Assembly (NCBI GenBank): GCA_965367295.1
Contig: CBDUHN010000025.1
Location: 1-48,674, forward strand
Direction: 5' to 3'
DNA length: 48,674 bases
Source: JAIVHA01 sp965367295
Lineage (GTDB): Bacteria; Pseudomonadota; Gammaproteobacteria; DSM-19610
Shown: piece by piece, positions 1 through 8,467 of the stretch
Position numbering within the stretch: the first letter of the stretch is position 1
How the letters are laid out: every line of letters starts with the position of its first letter
Program-made: the position numbers and the translations under genes
Notes under the pieces: model-generated
What the model was told of the DNA's origin: nothing
Seen by the model: only the letters and a program-made list of their open reading frames with translations
Database searches by the model: none

Positions 1-43
1 TCTTCAGGCCACTCTTGAATTCATTGGTGCTATAGCTTGCCAT
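1..43 (-). CDS. efp: Elongation factor P, N-terminal fragment
   Basis: The minus strand from 43 reads MASYSTNEFKSGLK before the window edge, which matches the start of bacterial EF-P (E. coli begins MATYYSNDFRAGLK). EF-P relieves ribosome stalling at polyproline stretches. Only 14 codons are present, so the assignment rests on this short match and on the divergent neighbour epmB, whose product modifies EF-P. The intergenic gap of about 50 bp must hold both promoters. Confidence 0.8.
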   Translation of the reverse strand, partial: MASYSTNEFKSGLK

Positions 44-95
44 CGACTACCTTCCGTTCGTTGCGCGCGCGGCGTTCAGGTCTAAAAGGGCCCGT

Positions 96-1106
96 ATGAT
101 ACCCCGAACCGTCGTTCTGCAACACACACCTGCCTGGCAACGCGCCCTGGCCCAGGCCATCCAGGATCCCCGCGAACTGCTGACCTTGCTGCAGCTGGAC
201 CAGCAACTGCCGGTGGCGCGGGATCCGGCCGCCCGGCAGTTCCCGATGCGGGTGCCGCGTGGGTTTGCCGCCCGCATGCAGGTCGGGGACCCCCATGACC
301 CGTTGCTGCGCCAGGTGCTGCCCCTGGATGAGGAAGGGCGCATCGTGCCCGGCTTCAGCGCCGATCCGCTGGAGGAACTGGAGGCCATGCCGGTACCGGG
401 GCTACTGCACAAGTACGCCGGCCGGGTATTGCTCACCCTGACCGGTGCCTGTGCCGTGCACTGCCGCTACTGCTTTCGCCGCCATTTCCCCTACACCGAG
501 GCCAACCCCTCGCCCAATCAATGGGATGCAGCGCTGGACTATATCCGCGCGCGGCCCGATATCCACGAAGTGCTGCTCAGCGGCGGCGACCCCCTGTCCC
601 TCAGTGACCGGCGTCTGGCCAGCCTGGCGCAACAACTCGATGCCATTCCCCACCTGCAACGACTGCGCATCCACACCCGTCTGCCGGTGGTACTGCCGGA
701 GCGGATCGATGCCTCCCTGCTGGCCTGGCTGGAGGCCAGCCGCCTCACCCCGGTGATGGTGATCCACGCCAACCACGCCCGCGAAATCGATGCGGACGTA
801 ACCGCCGGCATGGCCGCACTACGCCAGCAGGGGGTGCAACTCCTCAACCAGGCGGTACTGCTGCGCGGCATCAATGACTCCGTCCCGGCGCTGACGGCGC
901 TTTCGGAGACCCTGATTGCAGCTGGTGTACTGCCCTATTACCTGCACCTGCTGGACCCGGTTGCCGGCGCCGCCCATTTCGAGGTACCGGAGCCGGAGGC
1001 CCGGCAATTACTGCAGGCCCTGCAGGACCAGCTGCCCGGCTATCTGGTTCCGCGCCTGGCCCGCGAGGAGCCCGCCGCCACCTCCAAAACCTGGCTGCAC
1101 CCCTGA
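96..1106 (+). CDS. epmB: EF-P (R)-beta-lysylation enzyme, lysine 2,3-aminomutase family
   Basis: This 336-residue radical-SAM protein would convert (S)-alpha-lysine to (R)-beta-lysine, which EpmA then attaches to elongation factor P. The radical-SAM cluster motif CX3CX2C is visible as C119-AVH-C123-RY-C126, followed by the typical FRRHFPY. A LLSGGDPL glycine motif follows, and a Lys in SKTWL near the C-terminus fits the PLP-binding lysine of this family. The length matches EpmB (about 340) rather than the longer catabolic KamA. It is divergent from efp, which supports the EF-P role. No epmA is visible in the window. Confidence 0.93.
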   Translation: MIPRTVVLQHTPAWQRALAQAIQDPRELLTLLQLDQQLPVARDPAARQFPMRVPRGFAARMQVGDPHDPLLRQVLPLDEEGRIVPGFSADPLEELEAMPVPGLLHKYAGRVLLTLTGACAVHCRYCFRRHFPYTEANPSPNQWDAALDYIRARPDIHEVLLSGGDPLSLSDRRLASLAQQLDAIPHLQRLRIHTRLPVVLPERIDASLLAWLEASRLTPVMVIHANHAREIDADVTAGMAALRQQGVQLLNQAVLLRGINDSVPALTALSETLIAAGVLPYYLHLLDPVAGAAHFEVPEPEARQLLQALQDQLPGYLVPRLAREEPAATSKTWLHP

Positions 1107-1270
1107 GCGGAGGATAAAACCGATGTCTCCCACCCGAGCTCTCGCGGGTATACTGCCGATTCAGAATATGAGCCCGCGGACGATACCCCGTGGCAGAGAC
1201 CCCCTTTCGACAACAGGACATCGAATCACTCGGGCATCCCCTACAACAAGAACAACCCCGACAGACAACT

Positions 1271-3058
1271 ATGCAACTGCACATTCAACAACGTAGCGCC
1301 CCGGGAAAACTGGACTTCGACCCGAAACCCGAAGCCGTCCAGCGATGGATAACCGCCCTGCCAATGGTGAATACCGGGGAAACCACCCGACTCCTGTACC
1401 AGTCTCTGGGCGGACTCAACCAGATGGACATGGCACCGGCACAACGCTTCAGGGTGCTGGAATTGCTGCGTTCGCCGGTGTTCTACGTGCTGGATGTCAT
1501 GAAGAAACACGTGGTCGGCCAGACCTTCCCCCTCAACGAAAAGGCACGCAAGATCGCCCGCCTGACCCAGGAACTACTGCGCGAGATGGGCGATGGCTAC
1601 AAGATCGTGGTCATGGCGGAGGTCTCCGGCAACGGATTGCGACGCGACACCCGCACCCTCAATACTGCCCTGCACCGGGCAATGCAGTGCCTGTCACAAC
1701 AGTTGCTCAAGGCCTATCAGGTCTATTCTCCACACCCGGAAGACGTCTGGTCCGATATTCACCAGCTGTACCAGTATGCGGAAACCCACGCTTTGCACGG
1801 TGGCGTTATTGGAGATGTGCCGGAAAGCGGTGCCTCCGCCAGCAGCATCGAGCTACTCTACCGACAGATTTTATTGCTGGCCCTGGCCTGCCCCTACCGC
1901 ATGCGCCAGGGAGAGGTGGAACAGGTGCATGGCCGGCTGCAGCAGTGGGCGGTCCACAGTCGACTCAGCCCCATGGCACGCCCCGGCCAGCCCGCGGGAC
2001 TGTTCATGGTCAATCTCGGCATCGATGAACCGCCCACCTACCTGTCACTGCGGCACGGCGGCACCAACGAAGCCCAGTGTCGGGTACTGGATACCGCCGA
2101 CCTGGCCGAAGACATTCGCAAGGCACTGTCCGAGCAGCACGGCAATGACACCGGCTCGGCCCTGAACGAACATACCCTGCGCAGGCTCATGCTGGCCTGG
2201 GGCGTCATGCCCAAGCGGCGCTTCTCCCGTAGCCAGCAGTCCGCCCGGGTGTCCGTGGCCATGGGCCTGGCCGCCACCCACTATTTCGTCAGCGGCGAAG
2301 CCGCCTTCAGCCCGGCTGGCGGCACTCTGGAGTCCTCCCAGTACCAGGAACGCCCGGACTTCCAGTCCGAGCCCGTTCAGACCGAACGCGGCCACACCCC
2401 GGATATATGGGAACTGGAACCGGTTTCCCTGGACAGCCAATCGCCCATTCAGGCCCCTCAGAAACACCGTGTGGATATGCCCGGCGGGCTGGAGAGCGAA
2501 CAGAAACAAGGTGGTCTGCAGGCCCACGACTGGCACATGATCAACGTAAGCGCCGGTGGCTACTGCCTGTTGTGGGACCGGATGGAAAACTCCCGCGCCC
2601 AAGTGGGTGAACTGGTCGGCATCCGGGAACATGATGATCCGGATGCCTTTCACTGGCACCTGGGTGTGGTCCGCTGGATGAAGTGCAATACCGGCCTGGA
2701 ACTCGGCGTGCAGATGCTGTCTCCCGGGGCGGTGGCCGTGGGTGCCCGCCCCTATCCCGCCACGTCCCGCGAACCACAGTTTTCCCGGGTCCTGTTATTG
2801 CCGGAAATCCCCTCCCTCGGCCAGCCGGCCACCCTGCTGTTGTCCTCGCCGCCGTTCCGTACCGGCGGCACGGCGATCATCAACAGTCACGGCCGGGAGG
2901 TGAGAGTGAAACTCGACAAACTGGTGGAAAATACCGGCAGCTTCGCGCAGTTCCAGTTTACCACGCTAGAGGGGAACAGCAGCTCACCTCAGGCCGCGGA
3001 AAAGAAGAGAACCGCCGCCGAACAGCAGGAATTCGACGACATCTGGACCCTGATCTAG
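1271..3058 (+). CDS. PilZ-like large cytoplasmic protein of unknown function
   Basis: This protein of about 595 residues has no signal peptide or membrane span. The N-terminal 300 residues (LDFDPKPEAVQRWITALP, then helical sequence) I recognise only as a conserved gammaproteobacterial family without a known role. Around residue 420 the sequence NVSAGGYCLLWDR fits the (D/N)xSxxG motif of PilZ domains, followed by beta-rich sequence, but I see no RxxxR motif just before it. Cyclic-di-GMP binding is therefore uncertain. The ATG at 1271 is preferred because family-like sequence begins just after it. An in-frame GTG at 1190 would add 27 residues, and neither has a good ribosome site. It lies two genes upstream of fimX. 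Confidence 0.72.
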   Translation: MQLHIQQRSAPGKLDFDPKPEAVQRWITALPMVNTGETTRLLYQSLGGLNQMDMAPAQRFRVLELLRSPVFYVLDVMKKHVVGQTFPLNEKARKIARLTQELLREMGDGYKIVVMAEVSGNGLRRDTRTLNTALHRAMQCLSQQLLKAYQVYSPHPEDVWSDIHQLYQYAETHALHGGVIGDVPESGASASSIELLYRQILLLALACPYRMRQGEVEQVHGRLQQWAVHSRLSPMARPGQPAGLFMVNLGIDEPPTYLSLRHGGTNEAQCRVLDTADLAEDIRKALSEQHGNDTGSALNEHTLRRLMLAWGVMPKRRFSRSQQSARVSVAMGLAATHYFVSGEAAFSPAGGTLESSQYQERPDFQSEPVQTERGHTPDIWELEPVSLDSQSPIQAPQKHRVDMPGGLESEQKQGGLQAHDWHMINVSAGGYCLLWDRMENSRAQVGELVGIREHDDPDAFHWHLGVVRWMKCNTGLELGVQMLSPGAVAVGARPYPATSREPQFSRVLLLPEIPSLGQPATLLLSSPPFRTGGTAIINSHGREVRVKLDKLVENTGSFAQFQFTTLEGNSSSPQAAEKKRTAAEQQEFDDIWTLI

Positions 3059-3099
3059 CCGCGACGGAATCAGCCAGAGGCAGATCCCGCCGCCTGTAC

Positions 3100-3621
3100 T
3101 CAATACAGCTTACGGAACACTGCCGGGTATTCTACCTGCCCTCCTCCGGCCAGCACCCCCGATTTGAGCTCCATGGCCGACAACGCATCTTCCGGTAGCG
3201 TCAGGTTGCAGCTCACCTGCCATTCACTGGCCGGCCGGAACCCGAAACGCTGATAGTACTCGGGATGCCCGGCCACCACGATGGCGCCGTACCCCAGCGG
3301 CTTGGCCCGCGCAACCGCCGCCTGGATCAATTCGGAGCCGATACCACGATGCGACTGGGAAGGCACCACCGACATCGGTCCCAGGGCCAGGATCTCGATA
3401 CCGGCTGCAGCGCGTTTCAGCACCATGCGGGACAACAGCACATGACCGACAATACGCCCGTTCAACTCCGCCACCAATGACAGGTCCGGCACAAAATAGG
3501 ACGAGCCACGCACTTCACCCACGAGCTGGGCCTCCGCCTCACCCTCAAAGGCGCTGAGATTCACCACATCAATGGCGCGCACATCTTCCGGGGTTTCCGC
3601 CCTGACGATTATTTCTTGCAT
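3100..3621 (-). CDS. GNAT family N-acetyltransferase
   Basis: This 173-residue single-domain acetyltransferase carries the acetyl-CoA pyrophosphate-binding motif A as VVPSQSHRGIGSELI, preceded by the beta4 strand LALGPMSV and followed by a VVAGHPEYYQRFGF motif. That combination is common in the YhbS-like subgroup. The substrate is unknown. The ATG at 3621 is chosen over the upstream open frame to 3732 because a GGAG lies 6 bases before it. It is convergent with the PilZ-like gene and divergent from fimX, so it is probably a single-gene transcript. Confidence 0.87.
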   Translation of the reverse strand: MQEIIVRAETPEDVRAIDVVNLSAFEGEAEAQLVGEVRGSSYFVPDLSLVAELNGRIVGHVLLSRMVLKRAAAGIEILALGPMSVVPSQSHRGIGSELIQAAVARAKPLGYGAIVVAGHPEYYQRFGFRPASEWQVSCNLTLPEDALSAMELKSGVLAGGGQVEYPAVFRKLY

Positions 3622-3913
3622 AGTATTCTCCGCTGCAACCGTACCTTTGAGTCCGCATCCAGACGCTGCTCCAATAGCCAATTCACTCCCGGACAAGGTC
3701 ATGCTAGCAGGAATACCCCCACTGGAAAACATGTGAAAAATCCGTTAAACAATGCCCAAAGATTCCACCCCGACCGACATTCAAGGGTAGAATCTACCGG
3801 CCGACACACTGATGAGAAGCCACCGTTTTTCGTCGTGGCCCGCCAGCACGTCAGACAATCACATGGAAAACCCTCATCCCGAACGGATGAGAGCAGCAAA
3901 CCGGGGAGTTAGG

Positions 3914-5998
3914 GTGGACAAGGAAAAGACACTGCGTTTGATCATCATCGAGGAATCACGCAACGACGCAGAAGCCATCGCCAACATTCTACGCAACGCA
4001 GGCTTCGCCGTGCGGCACACCCATGTGGAAGATCACGAGGACCTCGAAACCTCCCTCAGCGAACAATTGCCGGATCTCATCCTCTGCGCCCAGGGACTGG
4101 AGGGATTGTCCCTGGACGACGTAATCACCCAGTTGGTACAGCTCAAGCTGGAGATCCCCGTGATCGCCATCGGCGAATCGGCTGACGAGGCCGCTGTCAT
4201 CGAGGCCCTGCGCCTTGGTGCCACAGACCTTGCCTCCTATGACCAGCCCGAACACCTGCAGCTCATCGTGCAGCGTGAAATACGCACTCAGCAATCGTGC
4301 GCCATGGCCCGCCACTACAAGACGGCCTTCAATGAAAGTGAAAAACGCGCCCGCGGCCTGATGGAGTCGTCACGGGATGCCATCACCTACATTCACGAAG
4401 GCATGCACATCTACGCCAACCGTTCCTACCTGGAGATGTTCGGCTTCGATGAACTGGACGAGATCGAAGGCACCCCGATCCTGGACATGGTCTCCCACGA
4501 AGACCACGCCATGTTCAAGGACTTCCTCCGGAGCTATGGCAAGGAGAGCAGTGCGCAGGAGCAACTCGACCTGCGCGGCCTGCTGCCCGATGGCAAGACC
4601 TTCAAGGCCTGTATGGAATTTTCCACTGCCAGCGTCGAAGGTGAACCCTGCACCCAGATCATCATTCGCAACCAGTCCGATAACCGCGAGCTGGAACAGA
4701 AGCTGAAATATCTCAGTAAGCAGGACATGCTTACCGGCCTGTACAACCGCCAGTACTTCATGGAAGAACTGGAACTCGCGGTCACCGACGCCAAGGTCGG
4801 CTCAGGTACCAGCGCCCTGTTCTACCTGCTGATGGATAATTTCAAGGACATCAAGGAAAACGTCGGCATTGGCCAGTCGGACATGGTGATTCGCGAGATT
4901 GCCGACCTGGTACGCAATGCATGCAGCGAGGAGGACGTGCTGGCCCGCTTCGGCGACCATTCCTTCACCATCATCCACAAGGGCGTCGGTGGCGATAAAG
5001 CCCTGGCTTTTGCGGAAGAACTGCGCAACCTGATCGAAGAGCATATTGCCGATATCGAGGACCAGGCCGTAACCACCACCAGCAGCATCGGTGTGAGCCT
5101 GATCACGGAAAGCGCCCCCCCGGCGCAACAACTGCTGGCCCAGGCCGACCTGGCATGTGAAGTGGCCCGTTCCGCTGGCGGGAACCGCATCCATCTGCAC
5201 AATCCTGTGGCCGACGAGCAGGTGGGCAAGGAACGTGAAGAACAGTGGAATCAAATCATCAAACAGGCCATCAAGGCGGGCAATTTCCAGCTCGTCTACC
5301 AGCCGATCGTCAGCCTGCAGGGCGACCACCAGGAGAAATATGAAGTCTTCGTACGCATGGTGGGTGAAGAAGGTGAATCCATTCTGCCCGGCCAGTTCCT
5401 GGCCACTGCCGAGCAAACCGGCCAGATTGTGGATATCGACCGCTGGGTGATCCGCAAGGCCATCGAGGTACTGTCCAAGCGGCGCAAGGACGGCATTCAG
5501 ACCAACTTCTTCGTGAAACTGTCCGGTCAGACCCTGGGCGACCCGGAACTGGCGATCTGGGTCAATGACCTGATCAAGACCAATAATCTGGTCGCCAACA
5601 GCCTGGTATTCGAGATCGCCGAACAGACTGCCCAGCAATACCTGAAAAACGCCAAGTCGTTCATCAAGGCCATGCAGCAGATCCGCTGCGGTACGGCGCT
5701 GGAACATTTCGGCAGCGGCCCCAACTCCTTCCAGCTACTCAAGCACCTGCCGGTGGATTACCTCAAGATCGACGGCTCCTTCATCCACAACCTGGCCACC
5801 GATCCGGATAACCAGGCGGTGGTGAAATCCATCGTGGAAATGGCCCAGTCGATGGACAAGAAGTGCATTGCCGAATTCGTACAGGATGCCCACAGCCTGG
5901 CCGTGCTCTGGCAGCACGGCGTCCAGTACATCCAGGGGTACTTCCTGCAGGAACCCGATACTGCGCTGAGTTACGACTTCTCCGACGAAGTGGCCTGA
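3914..5998 (+). CDS. fimX: FimX-like REC-PAS-GGDEF-EAL regulator, degenerate c-di-GMP effector
   Basis: The protein is 694 residues long, close to Pseudomonas FimX. In order it has a pseudo-receiver (1-125), a PAS domain (about 140-260), GGDEF (about 265-430) and EAL (about 440-690). All three catalytic sites look lost. The receiver has C58-A where the phospho-acceptor Asp should lie, the GGDEF signature reads G347-DHS-F351, and the EAL signature reads E477-VF. In FimX the degenerate EAL binds c-di-GMP and controls type IV pilus assembly and twitching at the cell pole, and the same role is inferred here. The GTG at 3914 is preferred because GGGGAG lies just upstream; an in-frame ATG at 3812 is possible. 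The 3' end overlaps convergent cbbR by 28 bp. Confidence 0.9.
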   Translation: MDKEKTLRLIIIEESRNDAEAIANILRNAGFAVRHTHVEDHEDLETSLSEQLPDLILCAQGLEGLSLDDVITQLVQLKLEIPVIAIGESADEAAVIEALRLGATDLASYDQPEHLQLIVQREIRTQQSCAMARHYKTAFNESEKRARGLMESSRDAITYIHEGMHIYANRSYLEMFGFDELDEIEGTPILDMVSHEDHAMFKDFLRSYGKESSAQEQLDLRGLLPDGKTFKACMEFSTASVEGEPCTQIIIRNQSDNRELEQKLKYLSKQDMLTGLYNRQYFMEELELAVTDAKVGSGTSALFYLLMDNFKDIKENVGIGQSDMVIREIADLVRNACSEEDVLARFGDHSFTIIHKGVGGDKALAFAEELRNLIEEHIADIEDQAVTTTSSIGVSLITESAPPAQQLLAQADLACEVARSAGGNRIHLHNPVADEQVGKEREEQWNQIIKQAIKAGNFQLVYQPIVSLQGDHQEKYEVFVRMVGEEGESILPGQFLATAEQTGQIVDIDRWVIRKAIEVLSKRRKDGIQTNFFVKLSGQTLGDPELAIWVNDLIKTNNLVANSLVFEIAEQTAQQYLKNAKSFIKAMQQIRCGTALEHFGSGPNSFQLLKHLPVDYLKIDGSFIHNLATDPDNQAVVKSIVEMAQSMDKKCIAEFVQDAHSLAVLWQHGVQYIQGYFLQEPDTALSYDFSDEVA

Positions 5999-6906
5999 AC
6001 CGGCTCACGCGTCAGCCGCGCCGCCTCGTTCAATACGAACTGGGCAAAGGCCTGTGCCGCGGGGCTCAGGCGCTTCCCTTCGCGCTGCACCAGGAACCAC
6101 TGCCGCTTCAACGGGAACCCCTGTACATCCAGCACACACAACTGACCGGATGCCAGTTCCGCCTGCACCGTATGCAGTGACACCACGCCCAGACCCAACC
6201 CCGCTTCCACCGCCTGCTTGATGGCCTCGTTCTTGTTCATTTCCATGGCCACCTTGAGCGGCAGACCATGGTCCGCGAGGAATTTCTCCAGCGCACCACG
6301 TGTACCGGAACCCTGCTCACGCCCAACGAGCGGTTCTTCGATCAGCCGTGCGAGGGGGATATCGCGTATCTCCGCCAGCGGATGGCCGGTGGCGGCAATT
6401 ACCACCAGGGGGTTGTCCATGAAGGGCTGGGCCACCAGGTCGGAACCTTCGGGCGGCTGCCCCATTATCACGAGATCAATGCTGTTGTCGGTCAGGTGTC
6501 GCAGCAGCGTTTCCCGGTTGACCACATTGAGGCTGATGCGGACATCCGGGTACTGGTGGCGAAACAGGGCCATGAGGCGGGCGGAAAAGACACTGGCGGT
6601 GCTGGCTGCCGACACCGTCAGGGTTCCACCCTTCAGTCCCTGGATGTTGGCCAGGGTCTGTTCCAGGTCTGCCAGCTCATGCTCGATGACGTGGCAGGAA
6701 CCCAGCACTTCCTGGCCGGCCTGGGTGAGCAGGATGCGCTTGCCCATGTGCTCGAACAGAGGCAACCCCAGGGTCTTCTCCAACTGCTTGATTTGCATTG
6801 ATACAGCGGGCTGGGATAGGTGCAACTCGGTGCTCGCCCGGGAAAAACTGCCGCAGCGCGCCACCGCTTCGAGGATTTCCAGCTGGCGCAAGGTAACTCT
6901 CAACAT
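5971..6906 (-). CDS. cbbR: LysR-type regulator of RuBisCO expression
   Basis: This 311-residue LysR protein has an N-terminal winged helix-turn-helix (about 1-60, with SFSRASTELHLSQPAVSMQIKQLE) and a substrate-binding effector domain (about 90-295). It is divergent from cbbM with a 125-bp gap containing a dyad operator, the classic CbbR arrangement. It probably activates cbbM in response to a Calvin-cycle metabolite. Its own ATG lies inside the left end of the dyad, which suggests autorepression. The effector is not readable from sequence. Its last 28 bp overlap the 3' end of fimX on the other strand. Confidence 0.9.
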   Translation of the reverse strand: MLRVTLRQLEILEAVARCGSFSRASTELHLSQPAVSMQIKQLEKTLGLPLFEHMGKRILLTQAGQEVLGSCHVIEHELADLEQTLANIQGLKGGTLTVSAASTASVFSARLMALFRHQYPDVRISLNVVNRETLLRHLTDNSIDLVIMGQPPEGSDLVAQPFMDNPLVVIAATGHPLAEIRDIPLARLIEEPLVGREQGSGTRGALEKFLADHGLPLKVAMEMNKNEAIKQAVEAGLGLGVVSLHTVQAELASGQLCVLDVQGFPLKRQWFLVQREGKRLSPAAQAFAQFVLNEAARLTREPVQATSSEKS

Positions 6907-6951
6907 AAGTATAACTTTGAGGTTGTCTAATAAAACCTGAATATACCTTAT
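6905..6951. promoter_or_regulatory. Dyad operator between cbbR and cbbM, probable CbbR site
   Basis: An imperfect inverted repeat runs ATAAGTATAA...GAGGTT, a short centre, then AACCTG...TATACCTTAT, so AGGTT/AACCT form the inner arms and ATAAG-TATA/TATA-CTTAT the outer arms. It is AT-rich in a GC-rich genome and sits between divergent cbbR and cbbM, where LysR regulators bind. A TATAGT at 6965-6970 could be the cbbM -10 with a poor -35, as expected for an activator-dependent promoter. Confidence 0.6.
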
Positions 6952-7031
6952 AGCCCATGATCTTTATAGTGGCATTACGTACCAGCGGCCTGCGTCACTG
7001 GTGTACCTGTCACTCAGCCTGGAGAAATTAC

Positions 7032-8420
7032 ATGGCACACGATCAATCCAGCCGTTACGCCAACCTCGACCTTACGGAAGCCGACCTCATTGCCGGTGGC
7101 CAGCACATCCTGGTTGCCTACAAAATGAAGCCCAAGACGGGTCACGAATACCTCGCCACGGCGGCCCACTTCGCAGCGGAGTCGTCCACCGGCACCAACG
7201 TCGAGGTCTGTACTACTGACGACTTCACCAAGGGCGTGGACGCACTGGTGTATCACATCGACGAAGCTTCCGAGGACATGCGCATCGCCTATCCTCTGGA
7301 ACTGTTCGATCGCAACGTCACCGACGGCCGCTTCATGCTGGTGTCCTTCCTGACCCTGACCATCGGCAACAACCAGGGCATGGGCGACGTGGAACACGCC
7401 AAGATGATCGACTTCTACGTGCCCGAGCGTGTGGTTCAGATGTTCGACGGCCCGGCCAAGGACATCTCCGACCTGTGGCGCATCCTCGGCCGCCCGGTGG
7501 AGAACGGTGGCTACATCTCCGGCACCATCATCAAGCCCAAGCTGGGCCTGCGCCCCGAGCCCTTCGCCAAGGCGGCCTACGAGTTCTGGCTGGGTGGTGA
7601 CTTCATCAAGAACGACGAGCCGCAGGGTAACCAGACCTTCGCCCCCATCAAGAAGGTGCTGCCACTGGTATACGACTCCTTGAAGCGCGCCCAGGACGAG
7701 ACCGGCGAAGCCAAGCTGTTCTCCATGAACATCACCGCCGATGACCACTTCGAAATGTGCGCCCGCGCCGACTTCGCCCTGGAAACCTTCGGCCCCGACG
7801 CCGACAAACTGGCCTTCCTGGTGGACGGTTTCGTCGGTGGCCCCGGCATGGTCACCACCGCCCGTCGCCAGTATCCCAGCCAGTACCTGCACTACCACCG
7901 CGCCGGTCACGGCATGGTCACCTCCCCCAGCGCCAAGCGCGGCTACACCGCCTTCGTGCTGGCCAAGATGTCCCGTCTGCAGGGTGCCTCCGGCATCCAC
8001 GTCGGCACCATGGGCTACGGCAAGATGGAAGGCGAACAGGACGACAAGGTCATCGCCTACATGATCGAGCGCGACGAGTGCCAGGGCCCGGTCTACTTCC
8101 AGAAGTGGTACGGCATGAAGCCCACCACCCCGATCATCTCCGGTGGCATGAACGCGCTACGTCTGCCCGGTTTCTTCGAAAACCTGGGCCACGGCAACGT
8201 GGTCAACACCGCGGGCGGTGGTTCCTACGGCCATATCGACTCCCCGGCCGCCGGTGCGAAATCCCTGCGTCAGGCCTACGACTGCTGGAAGGCGGGTGCC
8301 GATCCCATCGAATACGCGAAGGAGCACCACGAATTCGCGCGTGCCTTCGAGTCCTTCCCGGGTGATGCCGATACCTTGTTCCCCGGCTGGCGTCAGAAGC
8401 TCGGCGTGGCTGCAGCATAA
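7032..8420 (+). CDS. cbbM: Ribulose-1,5-bisphosphate carboxylase/oxygenase, form II
   Basis: This 462-residue form II RuBisCO large subunit carboxylates ribulose 1,5-bisphosphate in the Calvin cycle and works without small subunits. Catalytic residues are intact: K168 in IIKPKLGL, the carbamylated K193 with D195 and E196 in GGDFIKNDE, the histidine in YLHYHRAGH, and the loop-6 lysine in MGYGKMEG. The ATG at 7032 has GGAG 8 bases upstream; the frame is open from 6957 but matches nothing there. Codon use is strongly biased to C/G third positions, fitting very high expression. It stands alone, with no cbbQ/cbbO activase genes beside it, and is closed by a strong terminator. Confidence 0.98.
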   Translation: MAHDQSSRYANLDLTEADLIAGGQHILVAYKMKPKTGHEYLATAAHFAAESSTGTNVEVCTTDDFTKGVDALVYHIDEASEDMRIAYPLELFDRNVTDGRFMLVSFLTLTIGNNQGMGDVEHAKMIDFYVPERVVQMFDGPAKDISDLWRILGRPVENGGYISGTIIKPKLGLRPEPFAKAAYEFWLGGDFIKNDEPQGNQTFAPIKKVLPLVYDSLKRAQDETGEAKLFSMNITADDHFEMCARADFALETFGPDADKLAFLVDGFVGGPGMVTTARRQYPSQYLHYHRAGHGMVTSPSAKRGYTAFVLAKMSRLQGASGIHVGTMGYGKMEGEQDDKVIAYMIERDECQGPVYFQKWYGMKPTTPIISGGMNALRLPGFFENLGHGNVVNTAGGGSYGHIDSPAAGAKSLRQAYDCWKAGADPIEYAKEHHEFARAFESFPGDADTLFPGWRQKLGVAAA

Positions 8421-8434
8421 GCTGCACCGCACCA

Positions 8435-8467
8435 CAAAAAAGCCCCGCCTAGGCGGGGCTTTTTTTA
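8435..8467. terminator. Bidirectional rho-independent terminator
   Basis: A perfect palindrome (8441-8460, arms AGCCCCGC/GCGGGGCT) is flanked by an A-run on the left and a T-run on the right, so it can end transcription of cbbM (+) and of the convergent DUF1015 gene (-). The T-run overlaps the TAA stop codon of the DUF1015 gene. Confidence 0.93.

Noticed and set aside
3914..5998. Active diguanylate cyclase or phosphodiesterase
   Set aside because: GGDEF reads GDHSF and EAL reads EVF, so neither catalytic site is intact.
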